In this document: piece by piece, positions 33,962 through 42,159 of the stretch | Layout: every line of letters starts with the position of its first letter | How positions within the stretch are numbered: the first letter of the stretch is position 1 | Origin: Rhodobacter sp. | GTDB taxonomy: Bacteria; Pseudomonadota; Alphaproteobacteria; Rhodobacterales; Rhodobacteraceae | Assembly: GCA_022824145.1 (NCBI GenBank) | Contig: JAJEAY010000181.1 | Location: 1-43,869 of the forward strand | DNA: 43,869 nt | Direction: 5' to 3' | Notes under the pieces: generated by a model | What the model was told of the DNA's origin: nothing | Databases searched by the model: none | Seen by the model: the letters and a program-made list of their open reading frames with translations, nothing else | Translations under genes and position numbers: made by a program

Positions 33962-36335
33962 AATGGGCTCCGTGTTTCAAGCGGGTGTTCTTTGGGTCAA
34001 AGGGGGGTTCTGGCAGGACGCTCGCCCGGCGATGCGTGCCCAGAATCGAGACGGTCAGGCGCTCGCGCGCGGATGGGTCACGCAGGTAGGCAAGCGCCAG
34101 CACTTTACCTGTGCGGTGGCCATAGGCGCCCGAGGTGACGATGCCGACGGGCCGCCCGTCCTGCCAAAGCGTATGGGCGTAGAATGGATCCACCTCACCC
34201 GCTTCGATTTCGAGCAGGACCATGTTCCAAGGGTTGCCGCGGGCAAGAGCGTCCTGCAGGTCGAGGCGGATGAAGGGCGCAAGGCCTGCCTCAAGCGGGC
34301 TCCGTTCGGTGGTCAGATCACTTCCCCAACCGCGATAGCCTTTTTCAAGCCGCATGGAATTTGCTGCGTATGCGCCATAGAAGCCGAGACCGAGGGGCAG
34401 CGCGTCCCGTTCGAGCGAGGAGAACAGCTGAACGGCTGTGTCGGTGCCAACATGCAGCTCCCAACCGGCCTCGCCAATGTAAGACACCCGTAACGCTCTA
34501 ACCGGGACATCGGCGATCATGGTCTCGCGCACGGTCAGCCAGGGCATATCCGCCAGTTCGGGCAATATGCCCGCCGCCTTTGGCCCCATGACAGCGATCA
34601 CGGCGATATCCTCGGTGACGTTTGCGACCTGTACGTCGAAGCCCTCCGCCCGCGCTCTCAACAGATCGAAGTCGATCTCCTCTGCCGCGGCTGCAGAGGT
34701 CAGGTAGGCTTGATCTAGCCCCAGCATCGTGACGGTAAATTCAGACAGAACGCCGCCAGCGGCGGTAAGCGCATGGGTCAGCCTGATGTGCCCGGGCTTG
34801 GGCGCGCGGTTGGCGCCAAGCGCTTCAAGGAAGTTCACAACATCCGGCCCTTTTACGGCGAACTTGGAAAACACGGACAGATCGGCCATCGCTATGCGGC
34901 TGGTCGCTGCCTCGACCTCGGCAGCGACAGGCTCAAACCAGTCGGCGCGGCGGAACGTCCTGTCCGCGAGTGTGCCAGGATTGTCCGAGAACCAATTGGG
35001 CCGTTCCCACCCATGCGCCGCGCCCATCACCGCGCCGCGTTCAACCATCAGGCCATGAAGCGGAGACAGGCGCAGATCTCGCCCGGCGGGGCGTTCTTCA
35101 TGCGGATAATGCACACCGAACTGCAGGCCGAAGCACTCAATCGCCTTGGCCACGCGAAAATCACGGTCAGCCCATAAGCCAAAACGTCGGCTGTCCACAG
35201 CCAGCCCATCCATCGGCGGCGCGCCGTGGGTCATCCAGTGGGCCAGAAACCAGCCCGCGCCGCCGCCTTCCATAACGCCCATGGAGGATCCGGTCATAAG
35301 CCATGCATTCTGCAGCCCGTGGGCTGGGCCGATCAGAGGATTGGCATCGGGCGTGAATGTGATCGGCCCATTGATGACTGACTTGATCCCGCCGGTTTCC
35401 AATGCCGGGATACGCGCCATTGCCTTCATGATGATGTGCTCGACCCGGCCCAGGTCGGGCGGCATCAGGTCCGCGCCGAAGCCAGGCGGGACACCGTCGA
35501 CGGACCAGACCTGCGCCTCTTTTTCATACGGGCCAAGGATCAGCCCGTCGCGCTCCTGGCGCACGTACCAGCTTTCTTCCGGGTCGCGGATGATGGGCAG
35601 CTCCGGCAGCCCGGCGGAAATGCGGTCCGTGACGGCACCCACGGAATCGGTGACCAGATACTGGTGCAGAACCGGGACCGAAGGGATGTTCAGCCCCAAC
35701 ATTTGGCCGATTTCCCAGCCCCAGGTGCCGGCGGCGTTGACGATATGGACGGCCTCTACCGAATCCCCCTCAAACTCGACGCACCAGTGTTCGCCCTCGC
35801 GCCGGATGCCTGTCACCGCACTGTTGCGCCAGATCTGCGCACCACCGCGACGGGCGACCTCAGCCATGGCATTGGTGGCCAGCGACGGATCGACATGGCC
35901 ATCGTCCGGCTCGTGGATGCCACCCAGCAGCCCATCGAGCCGGGTCAGAGGATGCAGCTCGGAAATCCGTTTCGGCGTCAGCACTTCCAACGGGTATCCG
36001 GTGAAGTCCGACAGGCCCGCAACGTGCCGAAACTCGTCCATTCGATCGGGACTGCGGGTGATGCGCATCGCGCCCGAGCGGTGAAAGCCGCAATTGCGCC
36101 CCGTTTCCTGTGGCAGGATATCGCGATAGAGCCGAACGGAAGTGGCCCGCAGTTCCTGAATGGTCGGGTTATGGGCGAAATGCGTGCACAGCCCCGCCGC
36201 GTGCCAGGTCGAGCCATGGGTGAGGTCGTTTTTCTCCGCAAGCAGCACGTCGGACCAGCCAGCTTTCACGAGATGATACATCAGGGAAACGCCCATCGCC
36301 CCGCCGCCGATGATCAGAACCTGTACCCTGGTCAC
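33936..36335 (-). CDS. FAD-dependent oxidoreductase with GcvT-type folate domain (dimethylglycine/sarcosine dehydrogenase-like), second copy
   Basis: A 799-residue two-part enzyme. Residues about 1-390 are a DAO-type FAD domain: VLIIGGGAMGVSLMYHLVKA, then the GSTWHAAGL motif whose histidine carries covalently bound FAD in dimethylglycine and sarcosine dehydrogenases. Residues about 420-790 are GcvT/aminomethyltransferase domains, with MADLSVFSKFAVKGPDVVNF, SYIGEAGWELHV, RLEKGYRGWGSDLTTERSPL and the barrel GIVTSGAYGHRTGKVLALAY. Such enzymes oxidatively demethylate secondary or tertiary N-methyl amines and deliver the one-carbon unit to tetrahydrofolate. The ATG overlaps the stop of the sister gene by four bases (ATGA). 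The two paralogues share domain order but differ throughout, so they probably act on successive or different substrates. Confidence 0.9.
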   Translation of the reverse strand: MTRVQVLIIGGGAMGVSLMYHLVKAGWSDVLLAEKNDLTHGSTWHAAGLCTHFAHNPTIQELRATSVRLYRDILPQETGRNCGFHRSGAMRITRSPDRMDEFRHVAGLSDFTGYPLEVLTPKRISELHPLTRLDGLLGGIHEPDDGHVDPSLATNAMAEVARRGGAQIWRNSAVTGIRREGEHWCVEFEGDSVEAVHIVNAAGTWGWEIGQMLGLNIPSVPVLHQYLVTDSVGAVTDRISAGLPELPIIRDPEESWYVRQERDGLILGPYEKEAQVWSVDGVPPGFGADLMPPDLGRVEHIIMKAMARIPALETGGIKSVINGPITFTPDANPLIGPAHGLQNAWLMTGSSMGVMEGGGAGWFLAHWMTHGAPPMDGLAVDSRRFGLWADRDFRVAKAIECFGLQFGVHYPHEERPAGRDLRLSPLHGLMVERGAVMGAAHGWERPNWFSDNPGTLADRTFRRADWFEPVAAEVEAATSRIAMADLSVFSKFAVKGPDVVNFLEALGANRAPKPGHIRLTHALTAAGGVLSEFTVTMLGLDQAYLTSAAAAEEIDFDLLRARAEGFDVQVANVTEDIAVIAVMGPKAAGILPELADMPWLTVRETMIADVPVRALRVSYIGEAGWELHVGTDTAVQLFSSLERDALPLGLGFYGAYAANSMRLEKGYRGWGSDLTTERSPLEAGLAPFIRLDLQDALARGNPWNMVLLEIEAGEVDPFYAHTLWQDGRPVGIVTSGAYGHRTGKVLALAYLRDPSARERLTVSILGTHRRASVLPEPPFDPKNTRLKHGAHYDRPCPPH

Positions 36336-38698
36336 GCCCGCATCCTTATTCCATTGGGATCAAATGGCGGGCGACGCAGGGGTGTTGCGGGATAGTCCCG
36401 CCCGGCCACTCTGACGGCGAAGCTGCGCCTGCAGGTTTGGGTCAATGTTTCCCCCGGCACCGTTTCGACCATTGCAAAACACAGATTCAAACCGGTGCGC
36501 GGGCCACGTGCGCCGGAGGTCGTCAGCCCGACGTGACGGCCAGCCTCATAGACCGGTTCGTCATGCAGCATCAGCGCCTCCCCTTCGATCCGCATCAGAA
36601 CCAGGCGCTGTTTCACGCCTTCGAACCGCTGACGCTCCAAGGCGGCTTTGCCGACGAAATCCTTGCTCCAGTCAATGGCAAATCCCAGCCCCGCCTCCAG
36701 CGGCGTGACCTCCGGCCCCAACTCATGGCCCCAATGTTTGAAGCCTTTCTCCAGGCGGCATCCATCGAGCGCGAAATGTCCCACCGGCACCGCGCCGACG
36801 CCCCGCATGGCATCAAAGAGCGCTGGTGCATCGGCATTGGCAACCGTCAGTTCCCAGCCCAATTCGCCGACAGAGCTAACTCGGGTGGCAAAACAATCGA
36901 TCCGGGCAATCCGTGCCCCGGCGGCATGACCGAAAGAGATGTCCGGCAAATCCCCGAGTGCCTTCAACGAGTCACGGCTGCCTGCCCCCATGACACCAAT
37001 GGTGCAGAAATCCTCGGTGACATCCGTTATCGACAGACTGTCCGGCAGGCTGCGGCGCAGATACGCTAGATCACGCGCCCGGGTTGCGGCGCCCGAAATC
37101 AGGCGAAACGCCTCTTCTCCGAGCCGCGTGACGGTTACATCCATCTCGATCCCGCCGCGCGGATTCAGAAGCTGGGTATAGACGGCACGATCCGACGCCA
37201 CATCCAACTGCGCGGTGCAAAGCCGAGTCAGCGCGTCCAGCGCCCCCGGACCTCTTATGTCAAGCTTGGTGAACGGGCTGAGATCAATAAGTGCTGTGCC
37301 CTCCGACATAGTCGCCGCCTCGGCCGCTGCCAGCGGCCACCAGCCCTGCGCGCCAACCGAATAGGGTTGCGCGTCGCCATACCACAGCCCGCGCTCCCAC
37401 CCGTAGGTGGAGCCGAAATGGGCGCCTGCCTGTGCCCAGCAATCATGCAGAGCGGATTTGCGCAGGCCCCGCCCGGCCTTGGGTTGCCTGTAGGGCCAAT
37501 GCAGGGCGAAGACGTCCGATACGGCCTCTTCCATACGAGCCTGCATATGGGCGGGGTCAGCGGTGAGCGGGTCAACGCGGGCCACATCGACCTCCCACAT
37601 ATCCATGGGTGGATGGCCGTCGACGATCCAATCCGCCAGCGCCCGCCCGATCCCGGCAGAGGACATCACACCGACCGAGTTCATGCCCGCAGCCACGAAG
37701 AGCCCATCGACATGGGTTTCCCCCACCAGAGGCATTGTATCGGCGGTAAAGCTCTCAGGACCGTTCATGAAGTGCTGGATGCCGACGCTCTCGAGAGTCG
37801 GGTACAGTTCGAGAGCGGATTCCATGAAGGGTGTGAACTGGTCCCAGTCTTCCGCCATCTCCAGAAAGGCACGGTCACCCTCGGGACCGTAGGGATCCCA
37901 GCACTTGGCATCCGGCTCGAACCCGCCGATGACCAGCTTGCCCGCATCGCCCTTGATATAGATGCCTCTGTCGAGATCGCGGATCACAGGGAACGGATCG
38001 GGCAGGTCCGGCATGGATTCGGTGACCACATACATGTGCTCGACCGCCTGCAAGGGCAGCGGCACGCCCGCCGTCGCCGCCAACTCGCGCGACCATGCGC
38101 CCGAGGCAATCACTACGCTGTCAGATTCGATCTGCGAGCCATCGGCCAGGACGACACCCATGATCCGTCCCCGTTCCGTCAACAGCCGCCTCACACGCGC
38201 ACCTTCGCAGATCGCAGCGCCCCGGTCGCGGGCGCCCCGGGCATAGGCCATACACAGATCGACCGGGTTCACATTGGCGTCTTCCGACACATGGAGCACC
38301 CCGGCATGGGCCGAGAGATCCAGCATCGGGAGCGGAACTTCCTCCGTGCCAATCACACGTGGGGACAGACCCAGAACGACTCCCAGATCGGCGATCCGGT
38401 GCAGCTCGTCCAACCGAGCGGTCTCACGCGCCAGCCAATAACCGCCGGTGCGTCTGTAACCTGTGGGCATACCGGTCTCAGTTTCCAACTCTGGAAACAC
38501 CTCAAGCGCAGCCATTGCCAACCGTGTCATATTCGGTGTAGCGCGCAACGGCCCAACGATTCCGGCGGCGTGCCATGAGGTGCCCGCTGTGATCCGGTTG
38601 CGCTCCAGCAGCGCCACTTCATTCGCTCCGCGTTTGGTCAGATGCCACGCCACGCTCAGCCCTACGGCTCCGCCACCGATGATCAGAACCCGGCTCAA
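36332..38698 (-). CDS. FAD-dependent oxidoreductase with GcvT-type folate domain (dimethylglycine/sarcosine dehydrogenase-like), first copy
   Basis: A 788-residue protein with the same layout as the next gene: N-terminal FAD domain (VLIIGGGAVGLSVAWHLTKR, GTSWHAAGIVG with the covalent-FAD histidine, GGFEPDAKCWDPYGPEGDRA) and C-terminal GcvT domains (LIDLSPFTKLDIRGPGALDA, SVGELGWELTV, RLEKGFKHWGHELGPEVTPL, GLTTSGARGPRTGLNLCFAM). The glutamate-rich active-site loops of the folate domain are kept. Start is TTG at 38698: GGAGG lies five to six bases upstream and the Rossmann fold begins at once; the codon overlaps the stop of the small upstream ORF (TTGA). It should demethylate dimethylglycine, sarcosine or a related methylamine, making methylene-tetrahydrofolate. 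Confidence 0.9.
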   Translation of the reverse strand: MSRVLIIGGGAVGLSVAWHLTKRGANEVALLERNRITAGTSWHAAGIVGPLRATPNMTRLAMAALEVFPELETETGMPTGYRRTGGYWLARETARLDELHRIADLGVVLGLSPRVIGTEEVPLPMLDLSAHAGVLHVSEDANVNPVDLCMAYARGARDRGAAICEGARVRRLLTERGRIMGVVLADGSQIESDSVVIASGAWSRELAATAGVPLPLQAVEHMYVVTESMPDLPDPFPVIRDLDRGIYIKGDAGKLVIGGFEPDAKCWDPYGPEGDRAFLEMAEDWDQFTPFMESALELYPTLESVGIQHFMNGPESFTADTMPLVGETHVDGLFVAAGMNSVGVMSSAGIGRALADWIVDGHPPMDMWEVDVARVDPLTADPAHMQARMEEAVSDVFALHWPYRQPKAGRGLRKSALHDCWAQAGAHFGSTYGWERGLWYGDAQPYSVGAQGWWPLAAAEAATMSEGTALIDLSPFTKLDIRGPGALDALTRLCTAQLDVASDRAVYTQLLNPRGGIEMDVTVTRLGEEAFRLISGAATRARDLAYLRRSLPDSLSITDVTEDFCTIGVMGAGSRDSLKALGDLPDISFGHAAGARIARIDCFATRVSSVGELGWELTVANADAPALFDAMRGVGAVPVGHFALDGCRLEKGFKHWGHELGPEVTPLEAGLGFAIDWSKDFVGKAALERQRFEGVKQRLVLMRIEGEALMLHDEPVYEAGRHVGLTTSGARGPRTGLNLCFAMVETVPGETLTQTCRRSFAVRVAGRDYPATPLRRPPFDPNGIRMRA

Positions 38699-38982
38699 TC
38701 AATCCTCCGTTGACCGCGGTCATTGCCTGCGACTGGCCTTCTGAAACGAGACTTCACGCTCCTGCTGCCCATGCCTTTGCCCGGGATGATCGGGTGCTGC
38801 GGGGCTGGCGATCGGTTCCGGGGCGCCACAGCGAGGTATTGCAGAGCGATGCGATACAACGGTCGGAGCGCATCGATGCTGCCGTTCATCAATCCAAGCC
38901 TGGCGCGCATATTTGGGATTGCGCCACCCTCCACACGCCGGTCTACAATGAAATGCGCGATATCGCAGAAACCAAGGCCCAT
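38695..38982 (-). CDS. Small ORF bridging mttB and the first flavoprotein gene, unknown function
   Basis: A 95-codon frame that fills the whole 283-base space between two operon genes. Its ATG overlaps the mttB stop by one base (TGATG), and its stop overlaps the TTG start of the flavoprotein gene (TTGA). AGGA is about nine bases upstream of the ATG. The product begins MGLGFCDIAHFIVDRRVEGG and has a strongly basic tail (KGMGSRSVKSRFRRPVAGND). No signal peptide, membrane helix or known domain was recognised, and no corrinoid-binding DxHxxG motif is present. Third-codon positions look GC-rich as in the neighbours. Double overlap argues for a real translated gene; absence of family recognition argues for caution. 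Confidence 0.45.
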   Translation of the reverse strand: MGLGFCDIAHFIVDRRVEGGAIPNMRARLGLMNGSIDALRPLYRIALQYLAVAPRNRSPAPQHPIIPGKGMGSRSVKSRFRRPVAGNDRGQRRID

Positions 38983-40511
38983 CAGAAATAGTCCTGATCG
39001 GGCTGTTCGGCTTTGCGCTGTGCAATATAGTCCCGCAGCGCGGCGTCAATGTCGGGGTCAAGACCCGGATCCTCGTAGCCCTTCAACCGCTCTTTCCAGA
39101 TCGCATTCGCCCGCGAGGCAGCATCTTTCGCCCCAGCGGCATCCCATTGCTCGAACGAACTGTCGTCCGGTGTCCAGGGGCGAAAGAGCGCGGTCATGAA
39201 ATTGGCCTGCGTGTGTTCGGACCCAAGGAAGTGCTGCCCCGGCCCGGTGGCGGCAATTGCCTCCATCGCTTGGGCGTTCTCGCTCAGGTCGATTCCATCA
39301 AAGAACCGTGCCGCCTTGCCGCATAGGTCGTGGTCGATGATCGTCTTCTCAAACGATGTAACCAATCCACCTTCCAGCCAGCCGGTAGCGTGGTTGATCA
39401 GGTTCGCGCCCGCGAACATGGACATCATCAGGCCCCAAGCCGCCTCCTGCTGGCTTTGGGCATCAGAGAGTTTAGACGAGCTGAGCGTGCCGACAGTATG
39501 CAGCGGTACGCCGAGCCGCCTCGCCAACTGCCCCGCGGCCAGCACCATAAGGCCAGCCTCGGGCGTTCCAAAGGTCGGCGCGCCTGATTTCATCGACATC
39601 GTCGAGGCGAAACTGCCCATCAGGCAGGGCGCACCGGGAGCGATAAGCTGGACCAGCGTCATCGCCGCCATGGATTCGGCCAGCACCTGTGCCAGCGTTC
39701 CGGCCACTGTGGCAGGGGACATCGCCCCGGTCAGCACCCAGGGAGCGCAGGCGACTGGCTGACCGGCACGCGCATAGGTTTTCAAGGCACCGGACATATG
39801 ACTGTCCATCACCAGCGGCGCGTTGGTGTTGGACACGCAATAGAGCACCGGGTTTTCGGCCACGAATTCCGCGCCAAACAGGATGCGCGCCATGTCAATT
39901 GCATGACCTGCTCGTTCGGCTCCGATAAAGGCGCCCATGAAAGCGCGGTCGGAATGGCGGATATGGGCGTAGAGCATATCCAGATGGCGTTTGTTGGCGG
40001 GCAGATCCACCGGTTCGCACACCACCCCGCCGGAATGGTGCAGCCATGGCAGACTGTGATGCAGTTTCACTAGGTCAGTGAAATCCTGGTAGCCTGCATA
40101 GCGCCGCCCTCTATCAAGATCATGCACGAATGGCGGACCCCAGGAGGGGCAAAGTACCGTCGCATCACCGCCAAGCTGCACGTTGTTGGCCGGGTTGCGC
40201 GCATGCTGCATGAACTGAGCCGGAGCGGCAGCCGCAATCGTCTTGCGGCAAAACCCCGGAGCAAATCGTACACGGGTGCCCGCCACGTCGCAGCCCGCAT
40301 CGTCAAAGATCGCCAGAATTTCGGGATCACCGTGAAATTCCATGCCCGTCTCGGCCAGGATTCGGTCGGCATTGGCTTCGGTCTGCTCTAGCCCCGCCTG
40401 GCTCAGCACATTGTACGTCGACAGTTTACGCAGGATGAAAGGCGAACGAGGCTCCGCCGCCGGATTGCGGGCCGCATCGCCACGGCGTCTGTGTCTGCGC
40501 TGACGTTTCAT
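38982..40511 (-). CDS. Trimethylamine methyltransferase (MttB) family protein, non-pyrrolysine type
   Basis: A 509-residue TIM-barrel methyltransferase of the MttB superfamily. Family features: the Arg-rich start RQRRHRRRGDAARN, then ILAETGMEFHGDPEILAIFD, HARNPANNVQLGG, LCPSWGPPFVHDLDRGRRYA and a long helical C-terminus. There is no internal amber codon, so it lacks pyrrolysine, as do glycine betaine methyltransferase (MtgB) and related enzymes. Those move a methyl group from a quaternary amine to a corrinoid protein. No corrinoid protein or activase gene is in the window. It is the first gene of the minus operon, 80 bases from the divergent LysR gene, and with the downstream dehydrogenases suggests stepwise demethylation of glycine betaine or a similar amine. 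Confidence 0.9.
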   Translation of the reverse strand: MKRQRRHRRRGDAARNPAAEPRSPFILRKLSTYNVLSQAGLEQTEANADRILAETGMEFHGDPEILAIFDDAGCDVAGTRVRFAPGFCRKTIAAAAPAQFMQHARNPANNVQLGGDATVLCPSWGPPFVHDLDRGRRYAGYQDFTDLVKLHHSLPWLHHSGGVVCEPVDLPANKRHLDMLYAHIRHSDRAFMGAFIGAERAGHAIDMARILFGAEFVAENPVLYCVSNTNAPLVMDSHMSGALKTYARAGQPVACAPWVLTGAMSPATVAGTLAQVLAESMAAMTLVQLIAPGAPCLMGSFASTMSMKSGAPTFGTPEAGLMVLAAGQLARRLGVPLHTVGTLSSSKLSDAQSQQEAAWGLMMSMFAGANLINHATGWLEGGLVTSFEKTIIDHDLCGKAARFFDGIDLSENAQAMEAIAATGPGQHFLGSEHTQANFMTALFRPWTPDDSSFEQWDAAGAKDAASRANAIWKERLKGYEDPGLDPDIDAALRDYIAQRKAEQPDQDYF

Positions 40512-40591
40512 CCGTTCAGCGTCGCAGGATAATTGACAGTCTCCAAACGGAACTTCACACTATTAGAAATTCTTATTCCGATGATAATATC
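40512..40591. promoter_or_regulatory. mttB-lysR divergent control region with LysR-type box
   Basis: This 80-base AT-rich space separates mttB (minus) from the LysR gene (plus). It contains TTAGAAATTCTTA at 40563-40575, which has the T-N11-A form and an AGAA-A-TTCT inverted core typical of LysR-type binding sites. A second perfect inverted repeat, ATGATA-A-TATCAT at 40581-40593, covers the first bases of the lysR start codon. Together they fit an autoregulated divergent promoter where the regulator represses itself and activates mttB when the inducer is present. Confidence 0.6.
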
Positions 40592-41554
40592 ATGCCCGAC
40601 CGCTCCATCCTGTCACCAGGCCTCATCCGTTCTCTGGAAGTCTTTACCGCTGTCGCCGAAACCGGGCAGATGCGCTCGGGCGCCCGTATGCTGGGTTTGT
40701 CGCAACCGGCGGCCTCGCAACAAATCGCAGCGCTGGAAAAGACGTTCGGCACACGGTTGATCGACCGAAGCGTTCGACCCGTGCGCCTGACGCATGCAGG
40801 CATGCGGCTACACAATAGAGCACAAAGGATCCTGCATGCCCTGTCGGACATGGAGTCCGAGCTGCGCCATGTCGGGCAGACCTCGATCAGCCTGCTGCGC
40901 GTGGGGATTCAGGCCTCGATCGCCACCACCCTGACACCATCGCTTGTAACCCTGACACAGGATGAATTCGGGGTGGAGGACATAACGCTTCACGCCGGGC
41001 AAAGCGGCAATCATGAACATCTGCTGCGCACTAAACAGGCGGATCTTGCCATTACGTCCAATCCCTTTCTGGACATGGATGGGCTGGAGCGCCATCACAT
41101 CCTCAAGGAAGACTTTCTGCTGGTTCTACCGGGTGACTATGACGGTCCTATGGATAACCTTGAAGCGATCCAGAGAAACCTGCCGCTGGTCCGGTTCGGG
41201 AACACGACAAACGCCGGCCGTCAGATTGCCCAGCATTTGCGGCGATTGCGGTTCGAGCCGGACAAGGTCATCCAAGCCGACCGTTCAAGCATGGTAACTT
41301 CCTGCGTTTCCGCCGGTCAGGGATTCAGCTTGCTGACACCAACACTGCTGATCGACGGCATGGTCGAAAACATGAGGCTGCGGTTGATAGAGTTGCCGGT
41401 CGCCGGACTCTCACGAACACTTACGGTGGTTGCCCGAAAGGGAGAGCTCCGGAATCTGCCAAAGGCTGTGGCAGAGCTGTCCAAACAGAAGCTAGTGCAC
41501 CATATTGCTGAGTTTGTGGGAGAGATCGGATCAAGGAGCGTGGATCACAACTGA
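40592..41554 (+). CDS. LysR-family transcriptional regulator
   Basis: A 320-residue LysR-type regulator. The N-terminal winged HTH covers about 7-66: LIRSLEVFTAVAETGQMRSG, then ARMLGLSQPAASQQIAALEK and TFGTRLIDRSVRPVRLTHAG. A linker helix and a type 2 periplasmic-binding-like effector domain follow (LLRVGIQASIATTLTPSLVT, LAITSNPFLDMDGL, MVTSCVSAGQGFSLLTPTLL). It is divergent from mttB over 80 bases with a matching T-N11-A box, so it is most likely the local activator of the demethylation operon, responding to the amine substrate or a product. ATG at 40592 lies inside a palindrome, and no good ribosome site precedes it. Confidence 0.92.
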   Translation: MPDRSILSPGLIRSLEVFTAVAETGQMRSGARMLGLSQPAASQQIAALEKTFGTRLIDRSVRPVRLTHAGMRLHNRAQRILHALSDMESELRHVGQTSISLLRVGIQASIATTLTPSLVTLTQDEFGVEDITLHAGQSGNHEHLLRTKQADLAITSNPFLDMDGLERHHILKEDFLLVLPGDYDGPMDNLEAIQRNLPLVRFGNTTNAGRQIAQHLRRLRFEPDKVIQADRSSMVTSCVSAGQGFSLLTPTLLIDGMVENMRLRLIELPVAGLSRTLTVVARKGELRNLPKAVAELSKQKLVHHIAEFVGEIGSRSVDHN

Positions 41555-42159
41555 CGAAACCCTGCTTCGACCCCGTTGGCTTGCTTCCGGGAATTCTCAA
41601 GAGGCGCCGCCTGCGGCTACAATCCGTTCGAACCCGAACCTTGGACCCTCCGCACCGCATTGCGGTTGACGCGCGTCTCGACAAGCGGTCGCGACGATGC
41701 TCGGCAGGGCTTTCGGTCGGTGGAATTCGATCCGGTATCGGGTGTTGCCATGTAAATGGCAGGCCGACTCCGCCGGATCCGTCCGTAACCCGCTGACATC
41801 TTGGGGAATCCCTGGCAGGCAACTTCTTGAGGTTCAGTTGAAGGCACCATTCGATACCGGACACCGGCTCCTGACAATCGGGCGCGCCAGCCAGAGGATG
41901 CCGAGACCACGGCGCCGGCCCATCAAGGCGTCCCGGATGAGGCGGACGTCAGCCTTCGGAACAAACCAGTATTTCCGCGGTGGCCAAGCGGTCAGAAAGC
42001 GGCTGACGGGAACGGAAGCAGGATACGGGACGATGACGTCAGTGGCGTTGGGCAGGATTTCCGGAATTGGCTGCAGGTGAAGCGAGGGATATAGTTCCCA
42101 AAATTCAACATTGTTGGAAAGGGACGAAATCAATGTCACCGGATCACGAACGGAAAAGC
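41555..42159. other. Intergenic region with an unassigned minus-strand ORF remnant
   Basis: About 600 bases between lysR and the SDR gene. On the minus strand, a frame from 42139 to 41834 (101 residues, GTG start) has a non-random look: YPSLHLQPIPEILPNATDVI, then VPYPASVPVSRFLTAWPPRK and YWFVPKADVRLIRDAL. Another minus frame continues the reading direction at 41910-41617. I could not assign a family. It may be the front part of a frameshifted gene. Not supported strongly enough to call a CDS. Confidence 0.3.

Noticed and set aside
35146-36395. Two long plus-strand frames within the second flavoprotein gene
   Set aside because: Antisense to an intact 799-residue enzyme with clear FAD and GcvT motifs; no domain in the antisense reading.
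38982-40511. Possible pyrrolysine-type MttB
   Set aside because: The reading frame contains no internal TAG, so it belongs to the non-pyrrolysine branch.
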